DNA of 64,000 nt from Diphasiastrum complanatum. Lineage: Eukaryota; Streptophyta; Lycopodiopsida; Lycopodiales; Lycopodiaceae. Made by a program: the position numbers and the translations under genes. Below the pieces are notes generated by a model. That model was not told where the DNA came from. It saw only the letters and a list, made by a program, of their open reading frames with translations, and did not search any database. Positions 11,958 to 22,790 of the stretch are shown piece after piece (position 1 is the stretch's first letter; each line of letters begins with the position of its first letter). Location: positions 47,939,337 to 48,003,336 of the forward strand of contig CM055106.1 of assembly GCA_029204225.1 (NCBI GenBank). Reading direction: 5' to 3'.

Positions 11958-12772
11958 GGAGACTTACTAGGTTGTACCCACCTCTTTTTCAGGTAATCAT
12001 GTAATTGCCTATTTACCTCAGCCTCTTCCGATGCACTCATCCTATAAGGACGTTGTGCGATTGGAATTGCTCTAGGTATTAGGTCAATTTTATGATCAAC
12101 TGTCCTTTCTGGTGGTAAACCTACAAGAAGGTCTAAAAAAACATCATTGAATTCCTGCCTAAGTTCATTATAGGCTTCAAATTCTGTAGTGTTCTCACTG
12201 GGTATATTCATGGCATTTATGTTAAGTTCTTCATCATTGCAGCAAATGATATCATTATGAAAACATAAATAAACTTTAAAATCAGAATTTTTCATAATAG
12301 AATTAAGTTCCTGTTTAAAATAAGGGTTAACATTTTTAGTGTCAACACTTAAACTAGACTTGATCTTAATTAAATAATTCTTGTGCATAAAAGATAAAGA
12401 TTTCTCAACAAAATCAATTCTCAATGATTTGTTCTTATCAAAATGCCATTGTTGCCCAAGAACAATATCTACATTAGCTAATTGATCAGCATGGAATTCT
12501 AGTTTTTCAGAGTAATCCTGAATGTGCGATTCTACATCAGGAACAATAAAATCCTTCAAATCGGAATCACTTCCCAATGCCATTGTCACACGGTATTTTT
12601 TCTCACTTTTTCTGGTAGGAAGGTTTAGCGTCTGCACCAAATTTACATTAATAAAGTTATAAGTGGATCCCGTGTCAAAAAGAACATTAACAACTTGATC
12701 ATTAACTTTACCTTCAATGCAAATAAGGTCATTAGGACCAAAAACTAAAGAACTAAGAAAACAAACATCCAT
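11903..12772 (-). pseudogene. gypsy-1 aspartic protease and RT N-terminus
   Basis: A 289-codon open frame contains the protease signature VLFDTGSTYNFI (Asp near 12,673). The linker follows, then the start of the RT domain with RPYRMSASEEAEVN and SKSPWASPVVQVAKKDG. The frame then shifts: the next RT block (DYKKLNKVTVKNRYPLPRMD) is in the overlapping frame, and the usual residues between the two blocks are missing, so a small deletion is likely. Confidence 0.85.
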
Positions 12773-12779
12773 CTCATTA

Positions 12780-13677
12780 CTTCGAGATAGATTACCTGAG
12801 GTTGAAGCTTGTTTTTTGATGCAATCATGTGCAAGGTGACCCTCGCTATTGCACTTGAAGCACAGGTTTTTCTTACGAGCTTCAGCTTTATCATTGCCAC
12901 CATGATGGTTTTTAAAGTTTTTCTTGGTTTTCTTAGGATTGTTGGAATTGGGATGGGTTTTATTAACAACTTCCCCATCCTTCCTCTTAAATTGAAAACC
13001 TTTTTTCTGCTCATTAGGTTGTTGACCCTAGGTGGCTTAGGTGTGTCATCAAAGTATTTTGCAGCCCTAATAGCATCTTCTAGGGTTTTTGGATGGTTCC
13101 TACAAACATCCACTTGATAATCCTTTGGTAACCCATCGATAAACATTAACATTTGTACCTTAGGTGGAATATCACTATAAAGTGGATTCATGTACTCATG
13201 AAAATCTTGAATAAACTGTTCCAAACCTTTATTCATGGTTAGATGACTCAACTTTTGGAAGTGTTCATAGTCACCAAAGAGTGGTAGGAAATAATCCCTA
13301 AAAAGCTTGCAAAAATCATCCTATGTACAAGGTTGATTGCCCTTTGCAACTAAGTCATCCCACCAAACTAAGGTTGTTCCTTCAAGGAACATGGTGACAG
13401 TGGATAACTTCTCAGATTCATGGAATTGGTTCATGGCAAAGTATTTGTTCCAAACATTTAGCCAAGAACTTACCACTTGTAAGTTCCTATCCTTTTTCCC
13501 CCCCTTAAACACTTTTACAGGAGCTGGAACTACATGCCTGGAGAATTACACCATTGAACCTGTCGAAGAAGAAGACAAATCCACCATTTAAGAGGGTGCA
13601 TCGTCTGCTTCATTCTGAACTTCCTGAAATCTGGTTTTCTAACATCAAACAACTATAGCAGCATTGTCAGTAGGCAT
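12780..13677 (-). pseudogene. gypsy-1 gag with CCHC zinc knuckle
   Basis: A start codon at 13,677 opens a gag-like frame that is soon stopped. The retrotransposon gag core follows: SEKLSTVTMFLEGTTLVWW at about 13,410-13,355, then after a stop DYFLPL, GLEQFIQDFHEYMNPL and the GLPKDYQVDV block. A zinc knuckle C-x2-C-x4-H-x4-C (CFKCNSEGHLAHDC) lies at about 12,857-12,816, in a different frame from the preceding part. Gag would form the particle and bind the element RNA; this copy is broken. Confidence 0.8.
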
Positions 13678-14159
13678 TTTTTCTGCCCAAGTTGTGAGGT
13701 CTCTTAAATCTCAAGATTGTGGTCAATCCAACTGTGGCAGCGTAAGATGAAAATGCAATCTAGCAGGGCGGACAAAATTTGTTGAATTTCTAGCAATGGC
13801 ATCGTGAGACAGTTTTGATCGTCAGGTGATTCGTTTTCAAATTCAGAAGAAACATGATCTTCATTTGAAGTCATCATATAACCGCACAATTGTTTATCTA
13901 ATCCTTGACACTGCCTAGCTCGGCTCTCTCTCTCACGAACCCCCTCTCCTCGGCGGTCCACCGATGTCGCTTATTGCCATCAGTTTCCAAGATGGCAGAT
14001 CTTGGTATTCGAGTTTTGTTCGACGGCAACACATGCCGCATGATCGAGAAAATGACAAACAAGTTGCTGACGGTCGGATGCTAAGAAGGAAACTTCTTTC
14101 AGGCCAAGATAATCAGCAACTTTGATAGCATATTAAATGCATCAGAAAATGAAGATCAG

Positions 14160-15127
14160 TTCTGGCATAGCAAAATGTATCATTTGAAGATGCGGAGCCT
14201 GCATGACATGTGCAAGAAAGACATAGTCACAAGTCTCAAGATATCAAGGTCCGAAACTGAGTTCTGCAAAGCTTGTCAGAAAGGCAAGCAACATCGGAAT
14301 CCATTCACACATGAGGGAAGAAGAGCCAAGAAAGTTCTTGAGCTCGTCCACTCTGATGTCTGTGGACCGATGAAAAGGGATTCGCTCTCAGGTTCGAGGT
14401 ATTTTCTAATGTTCATAGATGATTACAGCCGGATGACCACGATCTACTATCTAAAGAAGAAATTTGAAGTATTTGATTCCTTCAAGAAGTTCGTGGCATT
14501 TGCAGAGCGACACACCTCAAAAAAGATACAGATCATCAGACCTGACAATGGAGGTGAATACAAAAGCAAAGAATTTTTAAAATTCTGTGAAGCATACACA
14601 CCAGAATACAATGGTGTCGTAGAAAGAAGAAACAAAACGCTAGTCGAAGGAGCCATGATGGCACAGGCTCAATTGCCAAGTCAATTATGGGTTGAGGCAA
14701 TAGCTGCAATACTACACCTACAGAACAGATCCACAATGACAATGTTGGAAGATAAGACGTCGTACGAAATGTGGACAAGTAAAAGCCTGATCTCTCATAC
14801 GTACGTGTGTTTGGATGTGCAGCATACAAGCACATTCCAAAAGAAAAAAAAAGCAAGCTCGATGACAAATCAGAGCAAACTATCATGGTCGAGTACTCGA
14901 ATGGAACACAAGTGTACAAGCTCTACAACCCAACAACGAAAAAGGTTGTTTCGAGTAGAGATGTGAAGTTCGATGAGTTCACATACCCTGGACTGAAAGA
15001 CAAAAGAGGCCATGAGATTTTCACACTGCTACCTATTCAAGAGGGAGATCGAGGACATTCATCAAATCAGAATGCAGAGCCACAGACTCCAGAGCAGCAG
15101 GAAGCAGAAGATCAATCCCACGAATAA
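14160..15127 (+). pseudogene. copia-2 integrase
   Basis: An open frame of 263 codons from 14,175 carries the zinc-binding end (CKACQKGK), then the core with LVHSDVCGPM, FIDDYSRM, IIRPDNGGEYKS and a VVERRNKTL block, so the DDE residues are all visible. A one-base shift near 14,800 moves the C-terminal block (FGCAAYKHIP, then TTKKVVSSRDVKFDEF) into a second frame ending at 15,127. Confidence 0.88.
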
Positions 15128-15289
15128 GAAACGTTCGAGTAGTGACAAAACGAGCCTAGAAGGTCAACAAGACAAGGAAGACCTCCAAATCGTTACTCTG
15201 ACAATCTTCAGTGGAGCGAAGACACGCAATTCGAGTACTGCAGCTTCACTGAAGAGCCAACAACATATCAAGAAGCTATCCAGAGTCCA

Positions 15290-16816
15290 GAGGGAGAATT
15301 CTGGAAGCAAACAATGTCAGAGGAGATCGAGTCGATGAGGCGAAATGAGGTATGGACACTAGAAGCACTGCCAATAAATAGAAAGATAGTCGACTGCAAG
15401 TGGGTGAAATCAGATGGCACCATTGGCCGCTACAAGGCAAGGCTTGTCGCAAAAGATATGGTGTTGATTAGTTTGACACATATTCGTCGATGGTCAAGAT
15501 GACAAGCATACGACTACTCCTTGCATACGCCACAGAGCACAACCTGGAAATTCACTAGATTGATGTGAAAATAGCCTTTCTCCACAGAGATCTAGAGGAG
15601 AAAATATTCATGAAGCAGCCTGAAGGTTTTGAAGCCCCCGACAATCCACAATAGGTTTGTCGGTTGCAGAGATGCATCTATGGTCTAAAACATGCATCAC
15701 GAGGTTAGTATAAGAAGCTCGATGGTCTTCTAAAGTCTCTAGACTTCAATCCTACACAAATGGACTGCAATGTCTACATAAAAAGAGTAGAAAAAGATTT
15801 TGTGATATTGACTATCTTCGTGGATGATTCCATAATGGTAGGAATTTCTTTGATGTTGATCAAAGACACGAAGAGTCAGATTTCTGAAAGTTATGAAATC
15901 ACAGATCTTGGAGAAGCAACAAAGTGCCTCGGGCTGGAGATCAGAAGAGATCGAACAAAGGGCGAAATGCACTTGAGCCAGTCAGAATATGCCAGAAAGG
16001 TGCTCAAGCGATATCACATGATGGACTCCAATGAAAAGGCCACACCAATGATAGCTGGAGCCAAGCTAACAAAGCAAGATTGCCCAAAAATGGAAGAGAA
16101 AGAACAGAAGATGGCAGATATACGCTACCAAAACTTAATCGGTAGTCTGATGTACCTTATACTTTGTATCAGACCCGATCTAGCTTTCTCTGTTTATGTC
16201 TTAAGCCAATTCTTTTCCACTCCTAACATGGCACATTGGCAAATGGCAAAACAAATCCTACAGTATCTACAGAGTATCCAAAATATGAGATTAACCTACA
16301 GAACAATAGACGAAGAAAAAGGATTCGAGCTGCACCACTACAATGATGCAAACTGGACGAGCTGCAAAGACGACAACAAGTCCATAACTGAAAGATGTAC
16401 AATAGCATGCGGAACTGCAATTAGCTGGATATGCGAAAAACAAGCCCTGGTGGCTCAATCCTCTTGCGAAGTTGAATACGTCGCAGCTTCAAAGGTGGCA
16501 AACGAGGTAGTGTGGCTACAGATGATGCTGGAAGCAATCAGGATACCACAAGAAGGGCCATGCACGATGATGATGGACACTCAAAGTGCCATTTATCTGT
16601 CCCAAGATCCTGTCTTCCATTCAAAGACAAAACACATACGTCTGAAGTACCATCACATTCGAGATATGATCTCAAAAGGAGAGCTCCAGGTCCAGTATAT
16701 AAAATCAGAAGACATGATTGCAGATCTGCTCACGAAGCCGCTCGACAAGTCACTATTTGTCAAGCAAAGAAAGGCAATTGGATTAAACGTGCAAAGTTGC
16801 AAGGTTCAAGAGGGAG
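15290..16816 (+). pseudogene. copia-2 reverse transcriptase and RNase H
   Basis: The RT begins with EEIESMRRNEVWTLEALP near 15,320 and CKWVKSDG. A shift near 15,470 and stops near 15,555 and 15,650 follow. From 15,760 the frame is open to the end: FVDD box in IFVDDSIMVG, DLGEATKCLGLEI, a LIGSLMYLILCIRPDLAFSV connection block, then RNase H with SSCEVEYVAAS and SQDPVFHSKTKHIRLKYHHI. The frame runs on past the true pol end into the LTR, to 17,064. Confidence 0.88.
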
Positions 16817-17331
16817 TGTCAGAAATGGTGAACTCTTGCCACTTTGTCGCAACGCAAAAGTCAAAGAGCCTTGACTCGAAGGACAAACGATTCGTGAAAC
16901 AATTTGCGAAAGTCAACGTGCTTCCACGCAGCGAAAGACGAACGATTCGCGAATCATTCGCGGATCGTAATCATGCCTCTTGGACCGCAAAAACCACAAA
17001 GGAACGCAAAACGAAAAGACATGAAAGAAACGACAAGATAATCTTTCGCGCTGCCAGCTGGTAGCTCGACGGGCTTGGAGTCTCAAACTTCACCCCCAGC
17101 TGAAACGAGTAGTAATGATGGAGAGTAACTGATTAGTTGATTAGCGTTAGCTAGTCTTGTAATTCTCTGTTTTAACTATCTTGGAAACTCCGAGACACTG
17201 ATGGCCTCGCTCTAAAAATCAAACTGATAATACAGTTGCTCTATTTTTGTGCATCTCCTTTTCTTGTGCCATCTGTCTTAATTGCTAGAATGGAATGTAA
17301 TCTGTGATGTGGAGTCGCGTGTCTAGGTTCC
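16817..17331 (+). mobile_element. copia-2 3' LTR, left part
   Basis: Starts with TGTCAGAAATGG directly after a purine run. It contains several TTCGCGAA-like palindromic words (near 16,940-16,965). I cannot place its right end because the element at 17,332 interrupts this stretch. The sequence right of the interruption (22,357-22,440) has the same TTCGCGA flavour, which supports one continuous host LTR or flank. Confidence 0.55.
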
Positions 17332-18550
17332 TGTTGTAAAGCTATCTTTACAAGCTTTACTTCCGGCGCCATCGGCGCCAGCTATGTCCCCGGCGCCAGC
17401 AGCGCCCCTACTGCTCCCGGCGCCACTGTGACCAGAATCCAGCCGGCGCCAAGTTCCTATGGCTGAAAATCTTTGATCGGTTCTAGCGAAGTCCAGAGAG
17501 CTCAGATCGATGTGCAATCACCTCACACGATCTAGGCATGATTAAAGGAAGCCTGGGGATCAATAAAATCTAGAGAGAGAAAATGACTTTCTAGGAAGAG
17601 AAAATCCTAGAGAGAGAAAAACGTGCTTTACCAGCTTGGGTAGAGTGCTTGGTATGAGGGGAGGGTGCCGAATCACACCAATACTATAGGGGAGTGCGGG
17701 TTGCGACTCAGGGCGAGCTCCAACCAAGTCTCAGCCTCCCTTGCTGGAATGTTGTCATGGCTCTCGCCTTGGCATGCTAGCGCCCCGGAGACTAGGTTCG
17801 GACACACACGTGAAATGTAACCTTCTCAGATTTATCAATAAAGTGGGATTTTTCTCAAACTGACTCTGATTACCTTCTGGGTTTCAGTGTTCGGTAAAAG
17901 CGCCAGTTGTAAGGCCGCTTTCAAAATTTTTTACTTGGCACATAGCTGAGGGTCGTATCCCGGGACGCCAGCGGTATGCCGTCGGGACCATTCGGTCCGT
18001 GGCGCCAGCGGTATGCTGTCGGGACCATTTGGTCCAGGAACTGGTTGTTTCCATATCTGTCGCGGCTTGTGGTTCTGAGTGTTCCTTGCATGAACGTGAA
18101 TGGGTTAAGCTCTTGGGGAACGGGCTCTAACCTGTCGGCTGAGTTGGATGGCTTGCTTGGGTGGATGTTACCTGTTTATGGCTGTCCAGTCTGGCGTGGC
18201 GCCAGGTTGGCTTTCAGCGCTCGTGACGAAGCTTTCAGTTGGTTAAGTCTGATGTAAGTCAGACCGCTTGCTTGGAATGGATGTTACTCGTTTGTAACGA
18301 AGCTTCGAGTTGGTTAAGTTTGATGTATGTCGGGCGGCTTGCTTGGAGGGAAGTCACCCACGTCGGGACCCCCGATCTGGCATGGCGCCAGGTTGGATCT
18401 CAATGTTGGTTTTTGGAACTTCAAGTTGGTTAAGTCTGATCGTTGTTGGCGAGTTGGCTGCTTGTATGTCAAGTGGGTTTGGATGCCAAGAGTTGAAGGC
18501 TGGGAAGCTAAGTCGTGGTTCCCGGCTCCCTTTGGGATGCCTGCGCTCCA
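17332..18550 (+). repeat. 5' LTR of the LARD-like element (1,219 bp)
   Basis: Starts TGTTGTAAAGC and ends GCGCTCCA. Five GGCGCC palindromes occur within the first 120 bp (17,365; 17,374; 17,392; 17,419; 17,445). Compared with the 3' LTR it differs by small insertions and deletions in this GC-rich part and by scattered substitutions elsewhere. The short open frames in it are repeated in the other LTR and carry no known domain. Confidence 0.93.
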
Positions 18551-18552
18551 TG

Positions 18553-18564
18553 TGGTATCAGAGC
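18553..18564 (+). other. Primer binding site, initiator Met tRNA type
   Basis: TGGTATCAGAGC lies two bases after the end of the 5' LTR. This is the standard plant LTR-retrotransposon primer site complementary to the 3' end of initiator methionine tRNA. It shows the orientation of the element is +. Confidence 0.92.
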
Positions 18565-18640
18565 CGACTGGCCGGTCAGCTATGCGGATCTCACGGAAAT
18601 GGCCACGGTTTGGGGTTCATCAAGACAACTATTGTGCAAG

Positions 18641-19027
18641 GTGCTGCCCACAGTGTAAGCACGGGTGCGTCCACGGTCGGGGTGGTCGGCAGAACGGGGG
18701 ACTTGATGAGTCAAGGTGTTGCCCTTGAGGTGTAAGCACGGTCAGTTCTCGCGGTTCGGGCCTGGCGCTGTCTGCACGTAGGACGGATGAGGCAAAGTGC
18801 TGCCTAGGGAGGTGAAAGCACGGTCTGTACCTTGTGGGGTGCGGGGCGACATATTCGAACTGTACGGGTTAACCATTGATACAGAGATGCTGCTCGAATT
18901 CGGGTGTAAAGCACGGGTGGTTAGCTGCCGGTGCGGGATAGCTGCCGATCGTTTAGCTATAAGGGCTATCGACCAAAAAGTGGTGGGGCGTGACTGAGGC
19001 AATGTGCTGCTTAATGTGAAAGCACGG
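18641..19027 (+). repeat. Array of five hairpin-like repeats in the LARD leader
   Basis: Five degenerate units share the pattern GTGCTGCC, a short gap, then GTGTAAGCACGG. In each, GTGCT (or GTGTT/ATGCT) can pair with AGCAC. The AGCAC arms start at 18,658, 18,735, 18,817, 18,910 and 19,021, so spacing grows from 77 to 111 bases. They begin about 80 bases after the primer site. Position and pairing suggest a structured RNA leader, but that role is inferred. Confidence 0.7.
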
Positions 19028-19301
19028 ATAGTTGGAGGGGTGTCCTATGTGGGCTGATTCCGTGATCGATTTGTATGGGCGCGGCCAGGCAAAGGTCCGT
19101 TGGCAGGACCATCTCAAAGGGGGATCTTGTCTTTGTTACTTGTTAGTAAACCTGCCTGAGTGTCTTACTTGTACGTATTCGTGGTGAGTCTTAGTACTCG
19201 TGCTTTGCCTGGTTTGCATGATTGCTTGTGATACAAGGAGCTGATGGCTCGAGAAGGAACCTTTTCTTTTGAAGGCTGATACCATCAAACAAAGAGGACT
19301 A

Positions 19302-19805
19302 CAGAATCTGTGGGGCGGATTTGCAGTTCAAGTACTCACACGTGAACGACAACGAAACGACTCAATGTTTGCAAAGGATGGATGGCTAGCCTGTTTCTTG
19401 GGTTAGTTTCATTTGCGACAACGCCCACCAGATGCAAGCAGGAAGTCAAAAGTTGGAAAGGGCCATTTCAGGGGAGATCTTCTATGGAGCAGTTGGTCTT
19501 CATTTTGGGACGGCCACCTTCGGAACTGAAACTCACTGAGCATGGGCGATATCCAGAATCTATGCGGCGGATTAGCAGTTCAAGTACTCGCACGTGAACG
19601 TCAACAAAATGACTCAATGTTTGCAAAGGATGGATGGCTAGCCTGTTTCTTGGGTTAGTTTCATTTGCGACAACGCCCACCAGACGCAAGCAGGAAGTCA
19701 AAAGTTGGAAAGGGCAATTTCAGGGGAGATCTTCTATAGCAGTTGGTCTTCATTTTGGGACGGCCACCTTCGGAACTAAAACTCATTGAGCATGGGTGAT
19801 ATCCA
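19302..19805 (+). repeat. ~252-bp tandem duplication inside the LARD-like element
   Basis: Copy one (about 19,302-19,553) and copy two (about 19,554-19,805) share most bases, including the run GATGGATGGCTAGCCTG. They differ by scattered substitutions and a 2-base gap (TATGGAGCAG against TATAGCAG). No coding frame is shared in a way that suggests selection. Confidence 0.88.
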
Positions 19806-21138
19806 GTATCAGTTGGGTTTTTCCTCAAAGGGGAAAAGACTAGGATCCTCTTCAGAGATTGGCAACAAGTTGGATCGAGCCATAATCCTAGCAGATGGGA
19901 AGCAAAGTGTTGGAAAGGCTTTTTGTCCGAAGAACTATACTCTAAGTCCGATCAGCTGATTTATTAAGTGGAGGGGAACTATCACACACACCTCTCTCTT
20001 GGGGCAAATTTTAAATGAAAGTTGATCAAAATGGGGGCAAATTCAAGGTGACCTAGCCATACTCACACGAGGAGACTGGCGAACTTTGGACCTAATAAGT
20101 TGACAAGTTTTTGTTGTGGAAAGGAAAGTTTGTTATAGGCTTTCTCTGGACCAGCAATGATGAGGAAACATATGAGTACGCTGGCTTGTGTTACGTGTAA
20201 GGCAGCTGATCAATGAAGGAACTGTGAAAGTTGAGTCTTGCATGAGAGACTTGGTATTTCGAACGGACGCTAAGGGATAGTTCGCGTTGAGATCGGATTA
20301 GTGCAAACTCTGGGTGCATGTTTCTGATTCAAAGAGAGCTACTTGAAGCCAAGCTCGATGTACACTTCTTGTTTTGACTGTGAGGCAACTAACCAGTGAT
20401 GGAATTGTGAAAGTCAAGTTTTGCGCGACGGACATGGTGCTTCAAACAAACGCGAAGAGATAGTTCGGATGCGGATCAAACTGGTGCGACCCTTTGGCTT
20501 TCCACCAGGTCAATGGTTACATTTGGGCTGATTCAAAGAGCTACTTCAAGCTAAGTGAGAGGTGCATTGCGGAGTACTCAATCTTTGCCTACCTTAAACA
20601 GCCAAGATGGAAAAGTATCAAGATCAGGCTTGGACAAGGAGAGAAATCAAGGTGCAGAAGCAACAAGGCACGGAGTGGACCATAAAGTGGGCAATCAAAC
20701 GATAAATCCTTCGGTTCAGGGAGCCTTGATACCTGTGCGGAACTGAACAAATCTGGAGCTCAGGGAGCTCAACACAAAGTGCATCAAGGACAAATCAGGA
20801 GCTCAAAGGAGTTCCAAAGTCGAAAGTCAGAAGCGACAGGGACGAACATTTCAAAGAAAGGCCTCTGTCACCAGTTAATAAGGTTCTCGGGTTTTATGAA
20901 AGCGATATCAAATCTACGCTTTTTCCAGACAAAGATATATTTTCAAGTTATGTAATTTTTCAGTACAAAGAGCTGAGCCTCCGACTTGTGGTGTGCCAGC
21001 TTCAATGTTAATAAAAAGTGGCCAGTAAATTGAGTACTGTGCCAAGTAGCTTAAATGTATAGTTATTTTAATTGGGAGACACCTTTACTTTAATCTGACA
21101 TCTGATGAGGACATCAGATTTTATAAAGGTGGGGTGGA
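19806..21138 (+). other. Non-coding interior and polypurine tract of the LARD-like element
   Basis: No gene is seen. The last bases before the 3' LTR, AAAGGTGGGGTGGA (21,125-21,138), are purine-rich and in the right place for the plus-strand primer tract. The rest has no recognisable domain in any frame. Confidence 0.7.
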
Positions 21139-22351
21139 TGTTGTAAAGCTACCTTTACAAGCTTTACTTCTGGCGCCATCGGCGCCAGCAGTGCCCCTGC
21201 TGCTCCCGGCGTCGCTCCCGGCGCCACTGTGACCAGAATCCAGCCGGCGCCAAGTTCCTATGGCTGAAAATCTTTGATCGGTTCTAGCGAAGTCCAGAGA
21301 GCTCAGATCGATGTGCAATCACCTCACACGATCTAGGCATGATTAAAGGAAGCCTGGGGATCAATAAAATCTAGAGAGAGAAAATGACTTTCTAGAAAGA
21401 GAAAATCCTAGAGAGAGAAAAACGTGCTTTACCAGCTTGGGTAGAGTGCTTGGTATGAGGGGAGGGTGCCGAATCACACCAATACTATAGGGGAGTGCGG
21501 GTTGCGACTCAGGGCGAGCTCCAACCAAGTCTCAGCCTCCCTTGCTGGAATGTTGTCATGGCTCTCGCCTTGGCATGCTAGCGCCCCGGAGACTAGGGTC
21601 GGTCACACACTTGAAATGTAACCTTCTCAGATTTATCAATAAAGTGGGATTTTTCTCAAACTGACTCTGATTACCTTCTGGGTTTCAGTGTTCGGTAAAA
21701 GCGCCAGTTGTAAGGCCGCTTTCAAAATTTTTTACTTGGCACATAGCTGAGGGTCGTATCCCGGGACGCCAGCGGTATGCCGTCGGGACCATTCGGTCCG
21801 TGGCGCCAGCGGTATGCTGTCGGGACCATTTGGTCCAGGAACTGGTTGTTTCCATATCTGTCGCGGCTTGTGGTTCTGAGTGTTCCTTGCATGAACGTGA
21901 ATGGGTTAAGCTCTTGGGGAACGGGCTCTAACCTGTCGGCTGAGTTGGATGGCTTGCTTGGGTGGATGTTACCTGTTTATGGCTGTCCAGTCTGGCGTGG
22001 CGCCAGGTTGGCTTTCAGCGCTCGTGACGAAGCTTTCAGTTGGTTAAGTCTGATGTAAGTCAGACCGCTTGCTTGGAATGGATGTTACTCGTTTGTAACG
22101 AAGCTTCGAGTTGGTTAAGTTTGATGTATGTCGGGCGGCTTGCTTGGAGGGAAGTCACCCACGTCGGGACCCCCGATCTGGCATGGCGCCAGGTTGGATC
22201 TCAATGTTGGTTTTCGGAACTTCAAGTTGGTTAAGTCTGATCGTTGTTGGCGAGTTGGCTGCTTGTATGTCAAGTGGGTTTGGATGCCAAGAGTTGAAGG
22301 TTGGGAAGCTAAGTCGTGGTTCCCGGCTCCCTTTGGGATGCCTGCGCTACA
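21139..22351 (+). repeat. 3' LTR of the LARD-like element (1,213 bp)
   Basis: Starts TGTTGTAAAGC and ends GCGCTACA; followed at once by the second copy of the GTTCC duplication. It is nearly identical to the 5' LTR from end to end, differing mainly in the GGCGCC-rich region and a few single bases. Confidence 0.93.
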
Positions 22352-22356
22352 GTTCC

Positions 22357-22790
22357 TATGAAGCTTCTGCGCAAAAGACAAAATTGTTCGCGAAAATGAA
22401 ACGAAAAAAACAGTTTCGCGACACTTTCAAAACTTGTTTTTCACTTTAAGAGGGCTTTAATTCAGCCTAGATTAATTAGTTATCATGAATCAAATCCAAA
22501 ACTAATTAATGGCAAGTATTCTTGGTAGGTTATCCTAGGATTTGCACTAAAAATTACATCAAATTGACTCCAGAAGAAATTATAGTGATCCAATGAATAT
22601 AGGGGTTTAAATGTTGGTTCAAAGTTGTCCACACGTGTGAACAGTATGGATTTTGATCCACAAAAAGTTTGGGATCAAATCCCTTTACCAAGACTTGGAT
22701 ACCAGCTCGCTCTTCCAATACTAGCTTTTTGCACCAAAAACCTGCTAAAACTGGATTAGTCTTAAACACTGATCAATAGCCTTGTACTTG
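22357..22790. other. Host sequence right of the LARD-like element
   Basis: No gene is seen. The first 80 bases resemble the copia-2 LTR in style. The remainder probably is the leader of the minus-strand LTR element whose primer site is at 22,791-22,802. A CACACGTGTG palindrome lies at 22,630-22,639. Confidence 0.4.

Larger units (their letters stand above)
9408..13677 (-). mobile_element. Ty3/gypsy retrotransposon remnant (gypsy-1), gag-pol without LTRs
   Basis: The minus strand carries gag, zinc knuckle, protease, RT, RNase H and integrase in gypsy order. Each block is recognisable, but frameshifts and stops separate them. No LTR pair, primer site or purine tract could be assigned. The left end is cut soon after the integrase C-terminus, and the right end abuts copia-2 near 13.97 kb. 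The integrase lies after RNase H, as in Ty3/gypsy. Confidence 0.9.
13975..17331 (+). mobile_element. Ty1/copia retrotransposon remnant (copia-2) with start of its 3' LTR
   Basis: Copia-order pol fragments run from about 13,975 to 16,816, followed by a purine tract (AGGGAG, 16,811-16,816) and an LTR start TGTCAGAAATGG at 16,817. The LTR or its flank is cut at 17,331 by the insertion of the non-autonomous element described next; host sequence resumes at 22,357. The 5' LTR, primer site and gag are not present. Confidence 0.85.
17327..22356 (+). mobile_element. Non-autonomous LTR retrotransposon (LARD-like) with 5-bp TSD
   Basis: The element spans 17,332-22,351 and is bounded by the target-site duplication GTTCC (17,327-17,331 and 22,352-22,356). 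Two LTRs of about 1.2 kb flank a 2.6-kb interior with a primer site at one end and a purine-rich tract at the other. The interior has no open frame resembling gag, protease, integrase or RT. Such elements depend on enzymes from another element. The LTRs are nearly identical (about a dozen substitutions plus small indels by eye), so the insertion is fairly recent. Confidence 0.92.

Noticed and set aside
12809..13117. 102-codon + strand open frame opposite gypsy-1 gag
   Set aside because: The opposite strand has the gag core and zinc knuckle; this frame has no homology.
18310..18735. Open frames of 130-141 codons at the LARD 5' LTR end
   Set aside because: They cross the LTR end and primer site and have no known domain; the LTR parts recur in the 3' LTR, where the frames diverge.
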